A stretch of 64,000 nt of DNA from REEB509 sp049314555. GTDB lineage: Bacteria > Pseudomonadota > Alphaproteobacteria > Caulobacterales > Aquidulcibacteraceae. The DNA is taken from positions 1 to 64,000 of the forward strand of contig JBMOEW010000010.1 of the NCBI GenBank assembly GCA_049314555.1. The letters run 5' to 3'. Shown here in pieces: positions 35,156 through 43,507 of this stretch (within the stretch, counting starts at the first letter, position 1; each line of letters begins with the position of its first letter). The notes under the pieces are model-generated. The model did not search any database. It worked only from the letters and a program-made list of their open reading frames with translations, and was not told the DNA's origin. The position numbers and the translations under genes were made by a program.

Positions 35156-35184
35156 TTGTTTTTTCCAGCTCTGTGTCGTATATG
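35156..35184 (+). promoter_or_regulatory. Sigma-70-type promoter for the lolA-xthA intergenic transcript
   Basis: TTGTTT (35156-35161) and TATATG (35179-35184) are spaced by exactly 17 bp. Transcription would begin near 35191, just before the first hairpin of the small RNA candidate. Confidence 0.6.
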
Positions 35185-35190
35185 TCACTT

Positions 35191-35348
35191 GCAAGGCCGC
35201 CACTTCATCCCCCTGGATCAGCGTCGTCCCCCCGCTGACCGATCCAGCGTGGCGGCCTCCGCCGGAAACATCCCCTCCCGGCGCGTGCGCTGATGATGGC
35301 GCATGAAGGAGCGCTCGACCGTACCCCACGGTCGGGCGCTTTCTTTTT
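35191..35348 (+). ncRNA. Candidate structured small RNA with C-rich loops
   Basis: About 155 nt lie between a promoter and a terminator in a region without coding potential. Four successive hairpins are visible. Hairpin 1 has GGCCGCCAC (35195-35203) pairing with 35249-35257, an inner stem CTGGATC/GATCCAG, and a C-rich bulge and loop. Hairpin 2 has CGCCGG (35260-35265) with CCGGCG (35278-35283) and loop AAACATCCCCTC. Hairpin 3 has TGCGC/GCGCA (35286-35303). Hairpin 4 is the terminator. The exposed runs of C could pair with Shine-Dalgarno sequences, as in several alphaproteobacterial trans-acting sRNAs. It lacks the SRP, tmRNA and RNase P signatures and does not fold as 6S RNA. Confidence 0.55.
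35311..35348 (+). terminator. Strong intrinsic terminator of the small RNA candidate
   Basis: A 12-bp stem (35311-35322 with 35328-35339, one G-T pair) with loop ACCCC is followed by TTTCTTTTT. Confidence 0.85.
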
Positions 35349-35382
35349 GGCGGGCGCTTTCTTTTTGGCGGGCGCTTTCTTT
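35334..35382 (+). repeat. Tandem 18-bp repeat covering the terminator tail
   Basis: GGGCGCTTTCTTTTTGGC occurs twice in full (35334-35351, 35352-35369), followed by 13 bp of a third copy. Each unit duplicates the last terminator bases and the T-run. It looks like slippage-type expansion of the terminator end. Confidence 0.85.
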
Positions 35383-35452
35383 CATGTGAATTTTCACAAC
35401 AGGATGTCGCCAACCGCTGTACGCCGCGGCGGAAATGGCGCAACACCGCGCA

Positions 35453-36232
35453 ATGCGTATCGCCACCTGGAACATCAACTCGGTTCGTCTGCGGATTGAC
35501 CAAGTCTCTCGTTATGCGGCCATGGCCAAGCCCGACGTCTTGTGCTTGCAAGAAATCAAGTGCCTGGAAGCGGAGTTCCCCTACGCCGCCTTCAAGGACA
35601 TGGGCCTCAAGTATGTGCACGTGGTCGGGCAAAAGGGCGCTCACGGGGTGGCGATTGCGTCGCGCAAGCCGATTGAGTCCCTGCCCTCGCCTGGCCTTTG
35701 CCCGTTTGGCGAAGCCCGGGTAGCGGTGGTGAAGGTGGCGGGGATTAATGTGCTGTCTTTGTATATCCCCGCTGGCGGTGAAGATCCGGACGTGAACACC
35801 AACGCCAAGTTTGCCCACAAGCTCGCGTTCCTCGACCGCATGAACGGCTGGTGCAAAACGCGGCCGGGCACGACATTGCTAACCGGCGATCTCAACATCG
35901 CACCGGGGGAGCATGACGTTTGGAACCATAAGCAGCTTCTGGATGTGGTGAGCCATACGCCGGTGGAGACTTCTGGTTTGAACAAGGCGCGGGAGGCCGG
36001 CGCGTTTGTGGACCTGATGCGCGCGGCACGGCCGGAGCCCGAAAAGCTGTTTACGTGGTGGAGCTACCGTAACGCGGACTGGAAGGTCAGCAATCGCGGG
36101 CGGCGTTTGGACCATATCTGGTCAAGCCCGGATATCGCGCCGGCCTTGAAAAAGATCAGCGTGTGGACCGAAACCCGCGACTGGAGCCGCCCCAGCGATC
36201 ATGTGCCGGTGATGGCCGAGCTCGAGCTTTGA
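35453..36232 (+). CDS. xthA: Exodeoxyribonuclease III
   Basis: A 259-residue Mg-dependent AP endonuclease and 3'-5' exonuclease for base-excision repair. The start MRIATWNINSVRLRID is the classic ExoIII N-terminus. LCLQEIKC supplies the metal-binding Glu, GAHGVAIASRKPI follows, LLTGDLNIAPGEHDVWN carries the Asp-x-Asn pair, and the C-terminal RRLDHIWSS and WSRPSDHVPVMAELEL hold the catalytic Asp-His. I chose the ATG at 35453 over an open upstream stretch because it gives the family N-terminus. It lies downstream of the small RNA terminator and should have its own promoter. Confidence 0.95.
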   Translation: MRIATWNINSVRLRIDQVSRYAAMAKPDVLCLQEIKCLEAEFPYAAFKDMGLKYVHVVGQKGAHGVAIASRKPIESLPSPGLCPFGEARVAVVKVAGINVLSLYIPAGGEDPDVNTNAKFAHKLAFLDRMNGWCKTRPGTTLLTGDLNIAPGEHDVWNHKQLLDVVSHTPVETSGLNKAREAGAFVDLMRAARPEPEKLFTWWSYRNADWKVSNRGRRLDHIWSSPDIAPALKKISVWTETRDWSRPSDHVPVMAELEL

Positions 36233-36256
36233 GGGGGGCTTGGCCCTCCCCCATTT
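36233..36256 (+). terminator. Possible terminator of xthA
   Basis: GGGGGGC and GCCCTCC form a 7-bp stem with one G-T pair and a 3-nt loop directly after the stop codon. A short TTTT follows a few bases later. It also lies just past the 3' end of the convergent regulator gene. Confidence 0.4.
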
Positions 36257-36286
36257 TCCGGGATCGAACTTGGCTTTTGGGGGCGT

Positions 36287-36979
36287 TTAGGGCTGCAATC
36301 GGTAGCCGCCGGTTTCGGTGAGCAGCAAGCGTGGGTTGGCCACGTCTGGCTCGATTTTCTGGCGCAAGCGGTAGATGTGCGTTTCGAGGGTGTGGGTGCT
36401 GACGGTCGCGCGGTAGCCCCAGACTTCCCGCAGCAGTTCTTCCCTGCTCACCGCCTTTTCGCCGGATCGGAACAGGTATTTTAGGATCATCGTTTCCTTT
36501 TCCGTGAGGCGCAGGCGTTTTCCGTCGGTATCGGCCAAGAGCTTTGAGGCCGGGCGGAATTCGTAAGGCCCGATGCGGAAGACTGCGTCTTCACTGGCCT
36601 GGTGGCTGCGGACTTGGGTGCGGATCCTGGCGATCAACACATTGAGATTAAACGGCTTTGAGACAAAGTCGCTGGCACCTGCCTCCAGGCATTCCACCAC
36701 GTCTTCCGGGGCCGATAGACTGGTGAGCATAATGATTGGCGTTGCGATCGCGCGTTTGCGCAACTCGGCGCAGACAACGCGCCCGCTCACATCCGGCAGG
36801 TTGATATCCAGAAGGATTAGCGACGGATTTTGGTGCAGCGCTGCTGCAACCCCTTCGTTACCGGTTCGCGCCTGGAGCACAGCCAAATCGCCCTGCGCCT
36901 CCAATTGAAGGGCCAGTTCTTCGCGGAGATCGTCGTCATCGTCGATGATCAGGATTAACGTCTTGCGGTTTGGGCGCAT
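36287..36979 (-). CDS. OmpR-family response regulator
   Basis: A 230-residue two-component regulator. The receiver domain shows the acidic cluster LIIDDDDDLREE, the phospho-acceptor Asp in LILLDINLPDVSG, the Thr switch MLTSL, and Lys in DFVSKPFN. The C-terminal winged helix has RLTEKETMILKYLFRSGEKAVSR, REELLREVWGY and THTLETHIYRLRQKIE, followed by GGYRL. The ATG at 36979 starts MRPNRKTLILIIDDDDD; an upstream in-frame ATG adds 20 residues that do not fit a receiver. No histidine kinase gene is next to it, so the signal is unknown. It is divergent from the crotonase gene. Confidence 0.92.
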   Translation of the reverse strand: MRPNRKTLILIIDDDDDLREELALQLEAQGDLAVLQARTGNEGVAAALHQNPSLILLDINLPDVSGRVVCAELRKRAIATPIIMLTSLSAPEDVVECLEAGASDFVSKPFNLNVLIARIRTQVRSHQASEDAVFRIGPYEFRPASKLLADTDGKRLRLTEKETMILKYLFRSGEKAVSREELLREVWGYRATVSTHTLETHIYRLRQKIEPDVANPRLLLTETGGYRLQP

Positions 36980-37106
36980 CAGCGATGGGCGTCCTTTTGC
37001 CTGTTTGGAACAATTTGGCGTGCGAAACGCTAACCGCAAGGCCGGACTTGACCGCCGCTACGGCAAGCGCGGCATTTTCCCTGCCTTCCAAGCGGTGGAG
37101 CGCCTG

Positions 37107-37880
37107 ATGACCGACCCTATTTTATGCACAACATCCGACGGCGTGCTGAACATACACTTCAATCGCCCGGAAAAGAAAAACGCCCTGACCAATGCGATGT
37201 ATGGGGCGTGGGCGGATGCCATGGAGGCGGCAGCGCACGACCCCGGTGTTCGCGCGATCCTTTTCACGGCGGCGGGCGACGCGTTTACCTCCGGCAACGA
37301 CATCATGGATTTCGCGCAGGTCGCAACCGGTGCCTTGGCGCAGGCCGATATGCAGGTTGGGCGTGTGTTGAAGGCGCTGGCTTATGCCGAAAAACCGCTG
37401 GTGGCGGCGGTGACGGGTGTTGCAGTGGGGATCGGTGCCACCATGCTTTTGCACTGTGACCTGGTTTACTGTGCTGATGAGGCCAAGATTTCGACGCCGT
37501 TTGTGAGCCTTGCTCTGGTGCCGGAGGCGGCCTCCAGCCTGCTTCTGCCGCAGGCCATCGGGGCCAAGCGCGCGTATGCCATGTTTGCCTTGGGAGAAGC
37601 GCTTACCGGGAAAGAGGCCGAAGCGTTCGGGCTGGTGACGCGGTCTTTGCCGCGCGATCAGGTCGAGGCTGCGGCGCGCGAGGCTGCCCAACGTTTGGTG
37701 CGGTTGCCGGCGGGGGCTTTGAAACAGACCAAGCTGCTGATGCGCGATGCGCAAGCGATCGCTGCTTTGATGGACCGCGAGGGCCAGGTGTTTAACCAGC
37801 AGCTGTTGTCGGGCGAGGCCAAGGAGGCCTTCAGCGCCTTTTTTGAACGCCGAGCGCCAGACTTTATCAAAGTTGCTTGA
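37107..37880 (+). CDS. Enoyl-CoA hydratase/isomerase family protein
   Basis: A 257-residue crotonase-fold enzyme of the type that hydrates or isomerises unsaturated acyl-CoAs. The CoA-binding start LNIHFNRPEKKNALTNAMY, the oxyanion segment FTAAGDAFTSGNDIMDF, the second oxyanion strand KPLVAAVTGVAVGIGATMLL and FVSLALVPEAASSLLLP with a likely catalytic Glu are all present. The SGNDIMDF form is typical of the ECI2/PECI-like delta3-delta2 enoyl-CoA isomerase branch. I chose the ATG at 37107, which has GGTGGAG upstream. The precise substrate is undetermined. Confidence 0.88.
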   Translation: MTDPILCTTSDGVLNIHFNRPEKKNALTNAMYGAWADAMEAAAHDPGVRAILFTAAGDAFTSGNDIMDFAQVATGALAQADMQVGRVLKALAYAEKPLVAAVTGVAVGIGATMLLHCDLVYCADEAKISTPFVSLALVPEAASSLLLPQAIGAKRAYAMFALGEALTGKEAEAFGLVTRSLPRDQVEAAAREAAQRLVRLPAGALKQTKLLMRDAQAIAALMDREGQVFNQQLLSGEAKEAFSAFFERRAPDFIKVA

Positions 37881-38008
37881 CCTGCGCTTCGGCCTGACGC
37901 CATCGCTGGCAAAAACCCGATTTTGCGCGCACACAGGGTGGTCATGGATTGGCGCTTGATTGGTGATCTTTGATCATGATCGATGCGTCTTGGCGTTTGG
38001 AGGTGCCT

Positions 38009-39091
38009 ATGTCGGCGATGGATGGCACAGAGGATTCCGCAAAGGCTGAAGCGCGGCACAGCAAGGCGCGACTTGGCTATCCATTTGCGGGCGCGCCGGA
38101 AGCGGGTGCGACCCTCGATGTGGCGCCTGGCGTCAAATGGGTGCGCATGCCCCTGCCCTTCGCCCTGCAATGGATCAATCTATGGCTGATCGCCGATGGC
38201 GATGGCTGGGCTTTGGTAGATACCGGCCTTGGCAGCGAAGTGACGCGCGAGCATTGGCGCAAGATTTTCGAGGAGTCCCTTGGGGGCGCGCCGATCACGC
38301 GGGTGATTATCACCCATATGCACCCAGACCATATCGGCCTTGCGGGATGGATCACGCGCAAGTTTGACTGTCGCTTGTGGATTTCGCGGCTGGAATACGT
38401 CACCTGTCGTATGCTGGTGGCGGATACCGGACGGGAAGCGCCCGCAGACGGTGAGCGCTTTTATCGCGCCGCAGGGTGGGATGAAGACGCGCTGGACAGT
38501 TACCGAGTGCGCTTTGGCGGGTTCGGCAAAATGGTGTCGCGGTTGCCAGACAGTTACGTGCGAATGCGGGATGGGGATGTGCTGTCGATTGGCGGGCGGC
38601 CGTGGCAGGTGATCTGTGGCAACGGGCACAGCCCGGAGCATGCTTGCCTGTGGCAAGAGGACCTCAAGCTGCTGATTTCTGGCGATCAGGTACTGCCGCG
38701 GATCACGTCGAATGTGTCGGTGTTTCCAACCGAGCCAGAGGCTGATCCGCTTTCCGATTGGTTGGACTCCTGTTCCAAGCTGAAGGCCGCGTTGCCCGCA
38801 GATCTATTGACCCTGCCGGCCCATAACGAGCCCTTCACGGGTTTGCACGACCGGCTCCAGGACCTGATCGATGGACATGAGCGGGCATTGGCGCGGATCG
38901 AGTCTCGCCTGAAACAGGCCCCTCGGCGGGCTGTGGACATATTTGGTGCTTTGTTTGCACGTCCAATCGGGCCGGACGTGATTGGGATGGCAACGGGCGA
39001 GAGCATTGCCCATCTCAATTGCTTGGTGTCGCGCGGTCGGGCCAAACGAACGACCGATGAAACGGGAATGACGGTTTATGTCGCAGCCTAA
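38009..39091 (+). CDS. MBL-fold metallo-hydrolase
   Basis: A 360-residue metallo-beta-lactamase-fold hydrolase with an intact site: VIITHMHPDHIGLAGW (HxHxDH), then GNGHSPEHACLW, ISGDQVLPRITSNVS, and a C-terminal helical segment with LTLPAHNEPFTGLHDRL. This arrangement is that of the group holding glyoxalase II-like and lactonase-like enzymes; the extra C-terminal helices with PAHNEPF are common in proteobacterial homologues of unknown substrate. The start at 38009 follows TTGGAGG by 5 nt. Its end overlaps the next gene by 14 bp, which implies coupled translation. Confidence 0.88.
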   Translation: MSAMDGTEDSAKAEARHSKARLGYPFAGAPEAGATLDVAPGVKWVRMPLPFALQWINLWLIADGDGWALVDTGLGSEVTREHWRKIFEESLGGAPITRVIITHMHPDHIGLAGWITRKFDCRLWISRLEYVTCRMLVADTGREAPADGERFYRAAGWDEDALDSYRVRFGGFGKMVSRLPDSYVRMRDGDVLSIGGRPWQVICGNGHSPEHACLWQEDLKLLISGDQVLPRITSNVSVFPTEPEADPLSDWLDSCSKLKAALPADLLTLPAHNEPFTGLHDRLQDLIDGHERALARIESRLKQAPRRAVDIFGALFARPIGPDVIGMATGESIAHLNCLVSRGRAKRTTDETGMTVYVAA

Positions 39092-39389
39092 GGAAGCCCC
39101 CAATCCGGAACGTCGGTCCAACGCGGCGTTGATGTGCCTTTTCATCGGGCTTGCGATGATGGGCGTGGCTTGGCTGCTGGGCGTTGGTGGGGTTTTAACC
39201 CTGGCCTTGGCTGGCGAAGGGGATTTGGCGGCGGCGGCGGGCGGTACGGCGGGATTGATCCTGTTGCCGTTGGCGGCGGTATTGGGGTTCTTGTTTGCCG
39301 TTGTGGGCAGCGTGTGGCTTGCCATCCAGGTGATTGCGGATCAAACCGGCGCGCACCACAAAGACCCTTATCGTGACGTGGAGCGCTGA
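39078..39389 (+). CDS. Small membrane protein of unknown function
   Basis: A 103-residue protein with two hydrophobic segments (about 17-45 and 57-85), a basic N-terminus and a short hydrophilic C-terminal tail with QTGAHHKDPYRDVE. No family is recognised. It starts inside the end of the MBL gene and is followed 5 bp later by the YbjQ-family gene, so the three are probably one transcript. Confidence 0.7.
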   Translation: MSQPKEAPNPERRSNAALMCLFIGLAMMGVAWLLGVGGVLTLALAGEGDLAAAAGGTAGLILLPLAAVLGFLFAVVGSVWLAIQVIADQTGAHHKDPYRDVER

Positions 39390-39394
39390 AACCG

Positions 39395-39712
39395 ATGATC
39401 CTTTCAACAACCTTTGACGTGCCAGGCCGGCAGATCACGCAAAACCTTGGGCTTGCCCGGGGGAACGTGGTGCGGTCGCGATTCATCGGACGCGATATCG
39501 TTGCTGGTTTCCGTATGATCGTGGGCGGTGAAATCCACGAATACACCAAGCTTTTGGCTGAAAGCCGCGAACAGGCCCTTGATCGCATGATTGAGCACGC
39601 GCGGAGCCTGAATGCGGATGCAGTGATCGGACTGCGGTTCGACACGACCGATGCTGGGCAAGGCCAGGCAACGGAAGTGCTTGCTTACGGCACTGCCGTA
39701 AAGCTTGGCTGA
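39395..39712 (+). CDS. YbjQ/UPF0145 (DUF74) heavy-metal-binding-domain protein
   Basis: A 105-residue protein of the YbjQ family. LGLARGNVVRSRFIGRDIVAG and FRMIVGGEIHEYTKLLAESR, followed by RALDRMIEHAR-like and NADAVIGLRFDTT segments, fit the conserved pattern. Related structures form pentameric rings. The in vivo role is not established despite the 'heavy metal binding' label. Its last 28 bp overlap the convergent membrane-protein gene. Confidence 0.9.
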   Translation: MILSTTFDVPGRQITQNLGLARGNVVRSRFIGRDIVAGFRMIVGGEIHEYTKLLAESREQALDRMIEHARSLNADAVIGLRFDTTDAGQGQATEVLAYGTAVKLG

Positions 39713-40464
39713 AGCGTCGGTTGGGGCTTGAGGCCTTCTATGGCTTCGCGCACTTCGCGCGGGGCCGGGAGGCGGAGGTCTGCCAGGAACGCGAGCCGGA
39801 AGGCGATCAAGCCCATCACGCCTGCGGAAATGTCGCTGGCCAGAATGAACGCCACCAAAATCAGAACCAGCCAAGACATATCGTGCGCCGCGGCTAGCCA
39901 GCGCGGCTCGCCCAAGCGCCACCGGGTTAAGCCGCGCAACAAAACTTCGGCGCAGGCGAGGATCGTCATCAGGCCAAGTGCAATGACCGCAACCACCGGC
40001 GGGTGCGGCAGATCAAGCGGCAGGCCCAGCAAAACGTGAGGCGCTGCAGCTGCTACCAGCGAGAACGCGAACACAGGCAACAAAATCAGGTGCAGCCGCA
40101 GCAGGTTGCGGCCGTAGCCGCCTGGCTCCATTTGGCCAACTCGCACGGACTGGGCAAAGACACTGCGGATGCTATCGACCATCAGCCAGGTGAACGCGGC
40201 TCCCATCGCGCCGGGAATGCCCTGCCAAAGCACGCCCAACACCAGCAGCGAGAGGCCGCAGATCGCCGATCGGTCCAGGCGCGGCGCGACCAGCTTACCG
40301 TTCAATGCCGCCAAAGCGACCATCGCTGCCACCACCAACAGCGAGCCCGGCGCAAAGGCCTGGCCGATCACAATGGTTGCGAGGGCAATGGCCAGCGCAC
40401 CGCCGATTTGACGCGCCACGATCGCTTGAGACGCGTTCATGGTTTGGGGGTGGGCGTCGACCAT
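39685..40464 (-). CDS. Multi-pass membrane protein of unknown function
   Basis: A 259-residue protein with about seven hydrophobic segments. A soluble, proline-rich C-terminal tail (REVREAIEGLKPQPTLQPSF) would face the cytoplasm. I do not recognise the family. GLPLDLPHPPVVAV and RWLAAAHDMSWLVLIL are the only distinctive stretches. It is transcribed toward the YbjQ gene and overlaps its end. Confidence 0.7.
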   Translation of the reverse strand: MVDAHPQTMNASQAIVARQIGGALAIALATIVIGQAFAPGSLLVVAAMVALAALNGKLVAPRLDRSAICGLSLLVLGVLWQGIPGAMGAAFTWLMVDSIRSVFAQSVRVGQMEPGGYGRNLLRLHLILLPVFAFSLVAAAAPHVLLGLPLDLPHPPVVAVIALGLMTILACAEVLLRGLTRWRLGEPRWLAAAHDMSWLVLILVAFILASDISAGVMGLIAFRLAFLADLRLPAPREVREAIEGLKPQPTLQPSFTAVP

Positions 40465-40543
40465 CAGCGATCTCCAGAGGCTTTCACGCCCCTGTCATCG
40501 CCCCTTCCTCGTGAATCGTGCGTAAACGCGATGCAAAACAGCG

Positions 40544-41203
40544 TTAGTTTTGGCGACGGCCTCTGGGTTGCTCCGGTGGCGGTGCAGCAGGCGGTGCAGC
40601 GGGCGCGGCTGCTGCTCGGGTTGCAGCTTCGGCTTCATAGGCAGTTTGCGCCGCCGCATCGCCGGCGGAACCCATAGACCGCAACACTGCGCTGTAGATC
40701 GCTGGCACATCCGGCCCGTCGAAGGATGTGCAGAACGCATAAATGTCGTATCCTTGGCGGCCTTGGATGCTGCCGTAAACCGTGCGGCCTTCGTGCAAAA
40801 TTTCTGCGGTTTGGCGAGGCCAGAAGCCTGATTCATCAACGCCGGTGGTGACCAACGTGCCTCCGCGCACAAAGGGATAACCAGAAATCACCTGGTTCCA
40901 TTGATCAGCGGTAAATTGGTTTGAGAACGTGCGCTTGATGGTGCCGGTGCTGACCGTGGCCGTCACTGGATTGTTGGGCAGGACAACGCGGCATTCCTGG
41001 GCGGCTGTTCCGATCGCAATATGGAAGACCGCAGCGCCGGGGTCCGACATCACATCAGCGACCCAACCATCGGGCATGGTTAGCGTGATGCGGCCATCGG
41101 GGGACGCGTAAGGGGTTTCTGCAGATGCCGATGCGAGCCCCAGGGCGGCAAACGCAGCTGCTGCGAAAGCAGTGCGGGCGAGGATGGTCTTCAACTTTGC
41201 CAC
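40544..41203 (-). CDS. Hypothetical periplasmic protein
   Basis: A 219-residue exported protein. The signal peptide (KLKTILARTAFAAAAFAALG, cleavage near SASA-ETPY) starts at a GTG at 41203 with GGAGG 8 nt upstream. The frame is open further up, but that part has no export features. The mature domain opens ASPDGRITLTMPDGWVADVM, reminiscent of PsbP-like/DUF1795 folds in which a 'f..P.gW' strand begins the domain. It ends in an Ala/Pro-rich tail (PPAAPPPEQPRGRRQN). Function unknown. Confidence 0.72.
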   Translation of the reverse strand: MAKLKTILARTAFAAAAFAALGLASASAETPYASPDGRITLTMPDGWVADVMSDPGAAVFHIAIGTAAQECRVVLPNNPVTATVSTGTIKRTFSNQFTADQWNQVISGYPFVRGGTLVTTGVDESGFWPRQTAEILHEGRTVYGSIQGRQGYDIYAFCTSFDGPDVPAIYSAVLRSMGSAGDAAAQTAYEAEAATRAAAAPAAPPAAPPPEQPRGRRQN

Positions 41204-41414
41204 GGGCTTGTCCTCCAGGCTATTCTTGTGAACGTTGCGCCAAGATGCACAGCACTTGGCGTCTTTTTGTGGCGAGGAGATTAGTCGCTGCGGGGCGATT
41301 TGCTCAAGCGTGCGATTCAGCTTTCGCAACCGGCTATCAATCCCTCTTGTGGTATGGGCCGTTTTTGTAAACACCGCTTGGCTGCCAAGCGATGGCAGCT
41401 AGACTACGGGGCAG

Positions 41415-42566
41415 ATGCGGGTCCAGGCAATCGATCCAAAAGAGCTGGGCGACAGCGAAACCCGCGCGTGGCACGCGTTACGGGCGGAGGCTGGCTGCTA
41501 TTCCAGCCCGTATTTTCACCCCCGCTTCACCCAAATCGTTGGTCAGAGCCGGCCCGATGCCAGGGTTTTGGTGATTGAAGCGGACGGTGCGATTGTCGGG
41601 TTTTGGCCACTGCATCACCGACCGGACGGATTCGGACGCCCCATAGGGCAGCCGTTTAGCGACCAGAACGGGCCGATCCTGGGACAAGGGGCCCCTCCCC
41701 TTGGGCACGTGTTGCGGGCGTCAGGGCTTTGGGGTGCGGCGTTTACCGCGGCACCGGCAAGCGTGGCTGGCCTACAGGGCTATGCGCAAGGATCTGCTGA
41801 GAGCGGCATGATTGCCCTGCAGCAAGGCAATGATGCATCGCTGGACCCGTTGCGCGGCAAAACGGGTAGCCATTTCAAGTCATTGCGGCGTCGGGAACGG
41901 CGCGCCATCGAAGCCTATGGTGCGGTGGAAACCCGATGGGGTGAAGTGCATTCCGATACGATGGCGCTGTTGATGGCCTGGAAGCACACCCAGTTTCTGC
42001 GGACGGGCTTGTTTGATGTTTTCAAGCCCGTTTGGGTGCGCACTGTGATCGACCAGCTGTTTGCAGAGCGGGATGGTGCTTTCCGCGGGGTGCTGTCTAC
42101 GCTGCGATTTGGCGAAACCCCGGTTGCCATGGAGTTTGGGCTGGTGGACGGCGGGCATTTGCACTCATGGATCGCGGCTTACGATCCGGCTTATGGGCAT
42201 TTCTCTCCCGGACATTTGTTGCTCACCGCCCTTATCAAGGATGGACCGGGTCGCGGATTGGATGTGATCGAACTTGGCATGGGCGCCGACTACTATAAGA
42301 AGAACTACGTTACCCATGGGTTGGCGCTTGTTCGGGGATTGGTGCGGGCGCAATCGGTGAAAGGTGCCTTGCGCAGCCTGCCGCAGCGTCTTTGGACCGC
42401 CACTGAAGACGCAAACATTCGCGGGGTGTCTGATTTGTTTGCGCGCACCCGCCGGCGCGTTGATAACATCGTCTCGGCGGAACTGAGCATCGGCGGACGG
42501 TTGCGTGGGATGGCCCAGGCAGTTGCTGCGGTTCGTCCCGCGCCAGTGCCTGCCCAGGCGGATTAG
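41415..42566 (+). CDS. CelD/BcsL-family (GNAT-like) acetyltransferase
   Basis: A 383-residue protein with two tandem GNAT-type folds (Acetyltransf_6). Supporting segments are SSPYFHPRFTQIVGQ, GFWPLHHRPDGFGRPIGQPF, the basic patch KSLRRRERRAIEAYG, and the second domain with GETPVAMEFGLVDGGHLHSW, AAYDPAYGHFSPGHLLL and IELGMGADYYKKNYVTH. Such proteins are frequent in Caulobacterales and rhizobia and are linked to exopolysaccharide or cellulose modification. No cellulose genes are adjacent. The substrate is unknown. Confidence 0.85.
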   Translation: MRVQAIDPKELGDSETRAWHALRAEAGCYSSPYFHPRFTQIVGQSRPDARVLVIEADGAIVGFWPLHHRPDGFGRPIGQPFSDQNGPILGQGAPPLGHVLRASGLWGAAFTAAPASVAGLQGYAQGSAESGMIALQQGNDASLDPLRGKTGSHFKSLRRRERRAIEAYGAVETRWGEVHSDTMALLMAWKHTQFLRTGLFDVFKPVWVRTVIDQLFAERDGAFRGVLSTLRFGETPVAMEFGLVDGGHLHSWIAAYDPAYGHFSPGHLLLTALIKDGPGRGLDVIELGMGADYYKKNYVTHGLALVRGLVRAQSVKGALRSLPQRLWTATEDANIRGVSDLFARTRRRVDNIVSAELSIGGRLRGMAQAVAAVRPAPVPAQAD

Positions 42567-42633
42567 GCATAGGCATTCGTGCCCGCGCGATCTACATCGT
42601 TGGCAACAATCGAGTAGAACGGGAGCGAGACCC

Positions 42634-43500
42634 ATGAGCCTTGCGGGCAAAACCCTTTTCATAACCGGTGCAAGCCGCGGTATCGGCTTGGCGATCGCGC
42701 TTCGGGCGGCCCGGGATGGGGCCAACGTCGCGGTCGCGGCGAAGACCACGTCGCCGCACAAGCATCTGCCGGGGACGATCTATTCGGCAGCAGACGCGAT
42801 TGAGAAAGCGGGCGGCAAGGCCCTCCCCCTGGTGGTGGATGTCCGCGAAGAGGCCAGCGTTTATGAGGCGGTCGAAAAGACCGTCGAAGCCTTTGGTGGC
42901 ATAGACATTTGCATCAATAACGCCAGTGCGATCAACCTGACGGGCACCCTCAGCACGGACATGAAGCGCTATGATCTGATGCACCAGATCAATCTGCGGG
43001 GCACGTTCCTCACGTCCAAGGCCTGCATTCCGCACTTGAAGCGGGCGACAAATCCGCACGTTTTGATGCTGTCGCCGCCGCTGGATATGAAGCCGCAGTG
43101 GTTTGGCGGGCACGTGGCCTACACCATGGCCAAGTTCGGGATGAGCATGTGCGTGCTGGGCATGGCGGAGGAATTCAAAAGCGATGGGATCGCGTTTAAT
43201 GCCCTATGGCCGCGAACGGCGGTGGCGACGGCGGCGATGGAGTTTGCGCTTGGGGGATCGGAAAGCCTGAAGCTTTGCCGCTCCACCGACATTATGGCGG
43301 ACGCCGCTTACGCCATTTTCAATCGGCCGTCGCGGGAGTGTTCTGGCAACTTCTTCATCGATGACACGCTGTTGTACGAAGAAGGCGTGCGGGACTTCGA
43401 TCAGTATCGGGTTGATCCAACCCAGTCGCTGGCTCCGGACTTCTTTGTGCCGGAGCATATGACCCCTCCTCCGGGGGTGCATTTTGGCCCGGTGAAATGA
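42634..43500 (+). CDS. SDR oxidoreductase, HSDL2-like
   Basis: A 288-residue short-chain dehydrogenase. It has LFITGASRGIGLAIALRAAR, the HSDL2-type insert TTSPHKHLPGTIYSAADAI, INNASAINLTGTL, HVLMLSPPLDMKPQWFGGH, VAYTMAKFGMSMCVLGMAEE (Y-x3-K) and FNALWPRTAVATAAME. These segments are close to those of animal HSDL2, here without the SCP2 sterol-carrier tail. The substrate is probably a fatty-acyl or steroid-type alcohol, but this is not shown. The ATG at 42634 follows GGGAG. It ends at the long hairpin at 43508-43575. Confidence 0.9.
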   Translation: MSLAGKTLFITGASRGIGLAIALRAARDGANVAVAAKTTSPHKHLPGTIYSAADAIEKAGGKALPLVVDVREEASVYEAVEKTVEAFGGIDICINNASAINLTGTLSTDMKRYDLMHQINLRGTFLTSKACIPHLKRATNPHVLMLSPPLDMKPQWFGGHVAYTMAKFGMSMCVLGMAEEFKSDGIAFNALWPRTAVATAAMEFALGGSESLKLCRSTDIMADAAYAIFNRPSRECSGNFFIDDTLLYEEGVRDFDQYRVDPTQSLAPDFFVPEHMTPPPGVHFGPVK

Positions 43501-43507
43501 CGACGGA

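Noticed and set aside
35191..35348. 6S, SRP or tmRNA identity for the structured RNA
   Set aside because: The SRP tetraloop region, tmRNA tag/tRNA-like ends and the 6S end-to-end pairing are not present.
34328..35818. Long minus-strand open frame across lolA, the intergenic gap and xthA
   Set aside because: It spans two well-defined genes and the sRNA region and has no family features.
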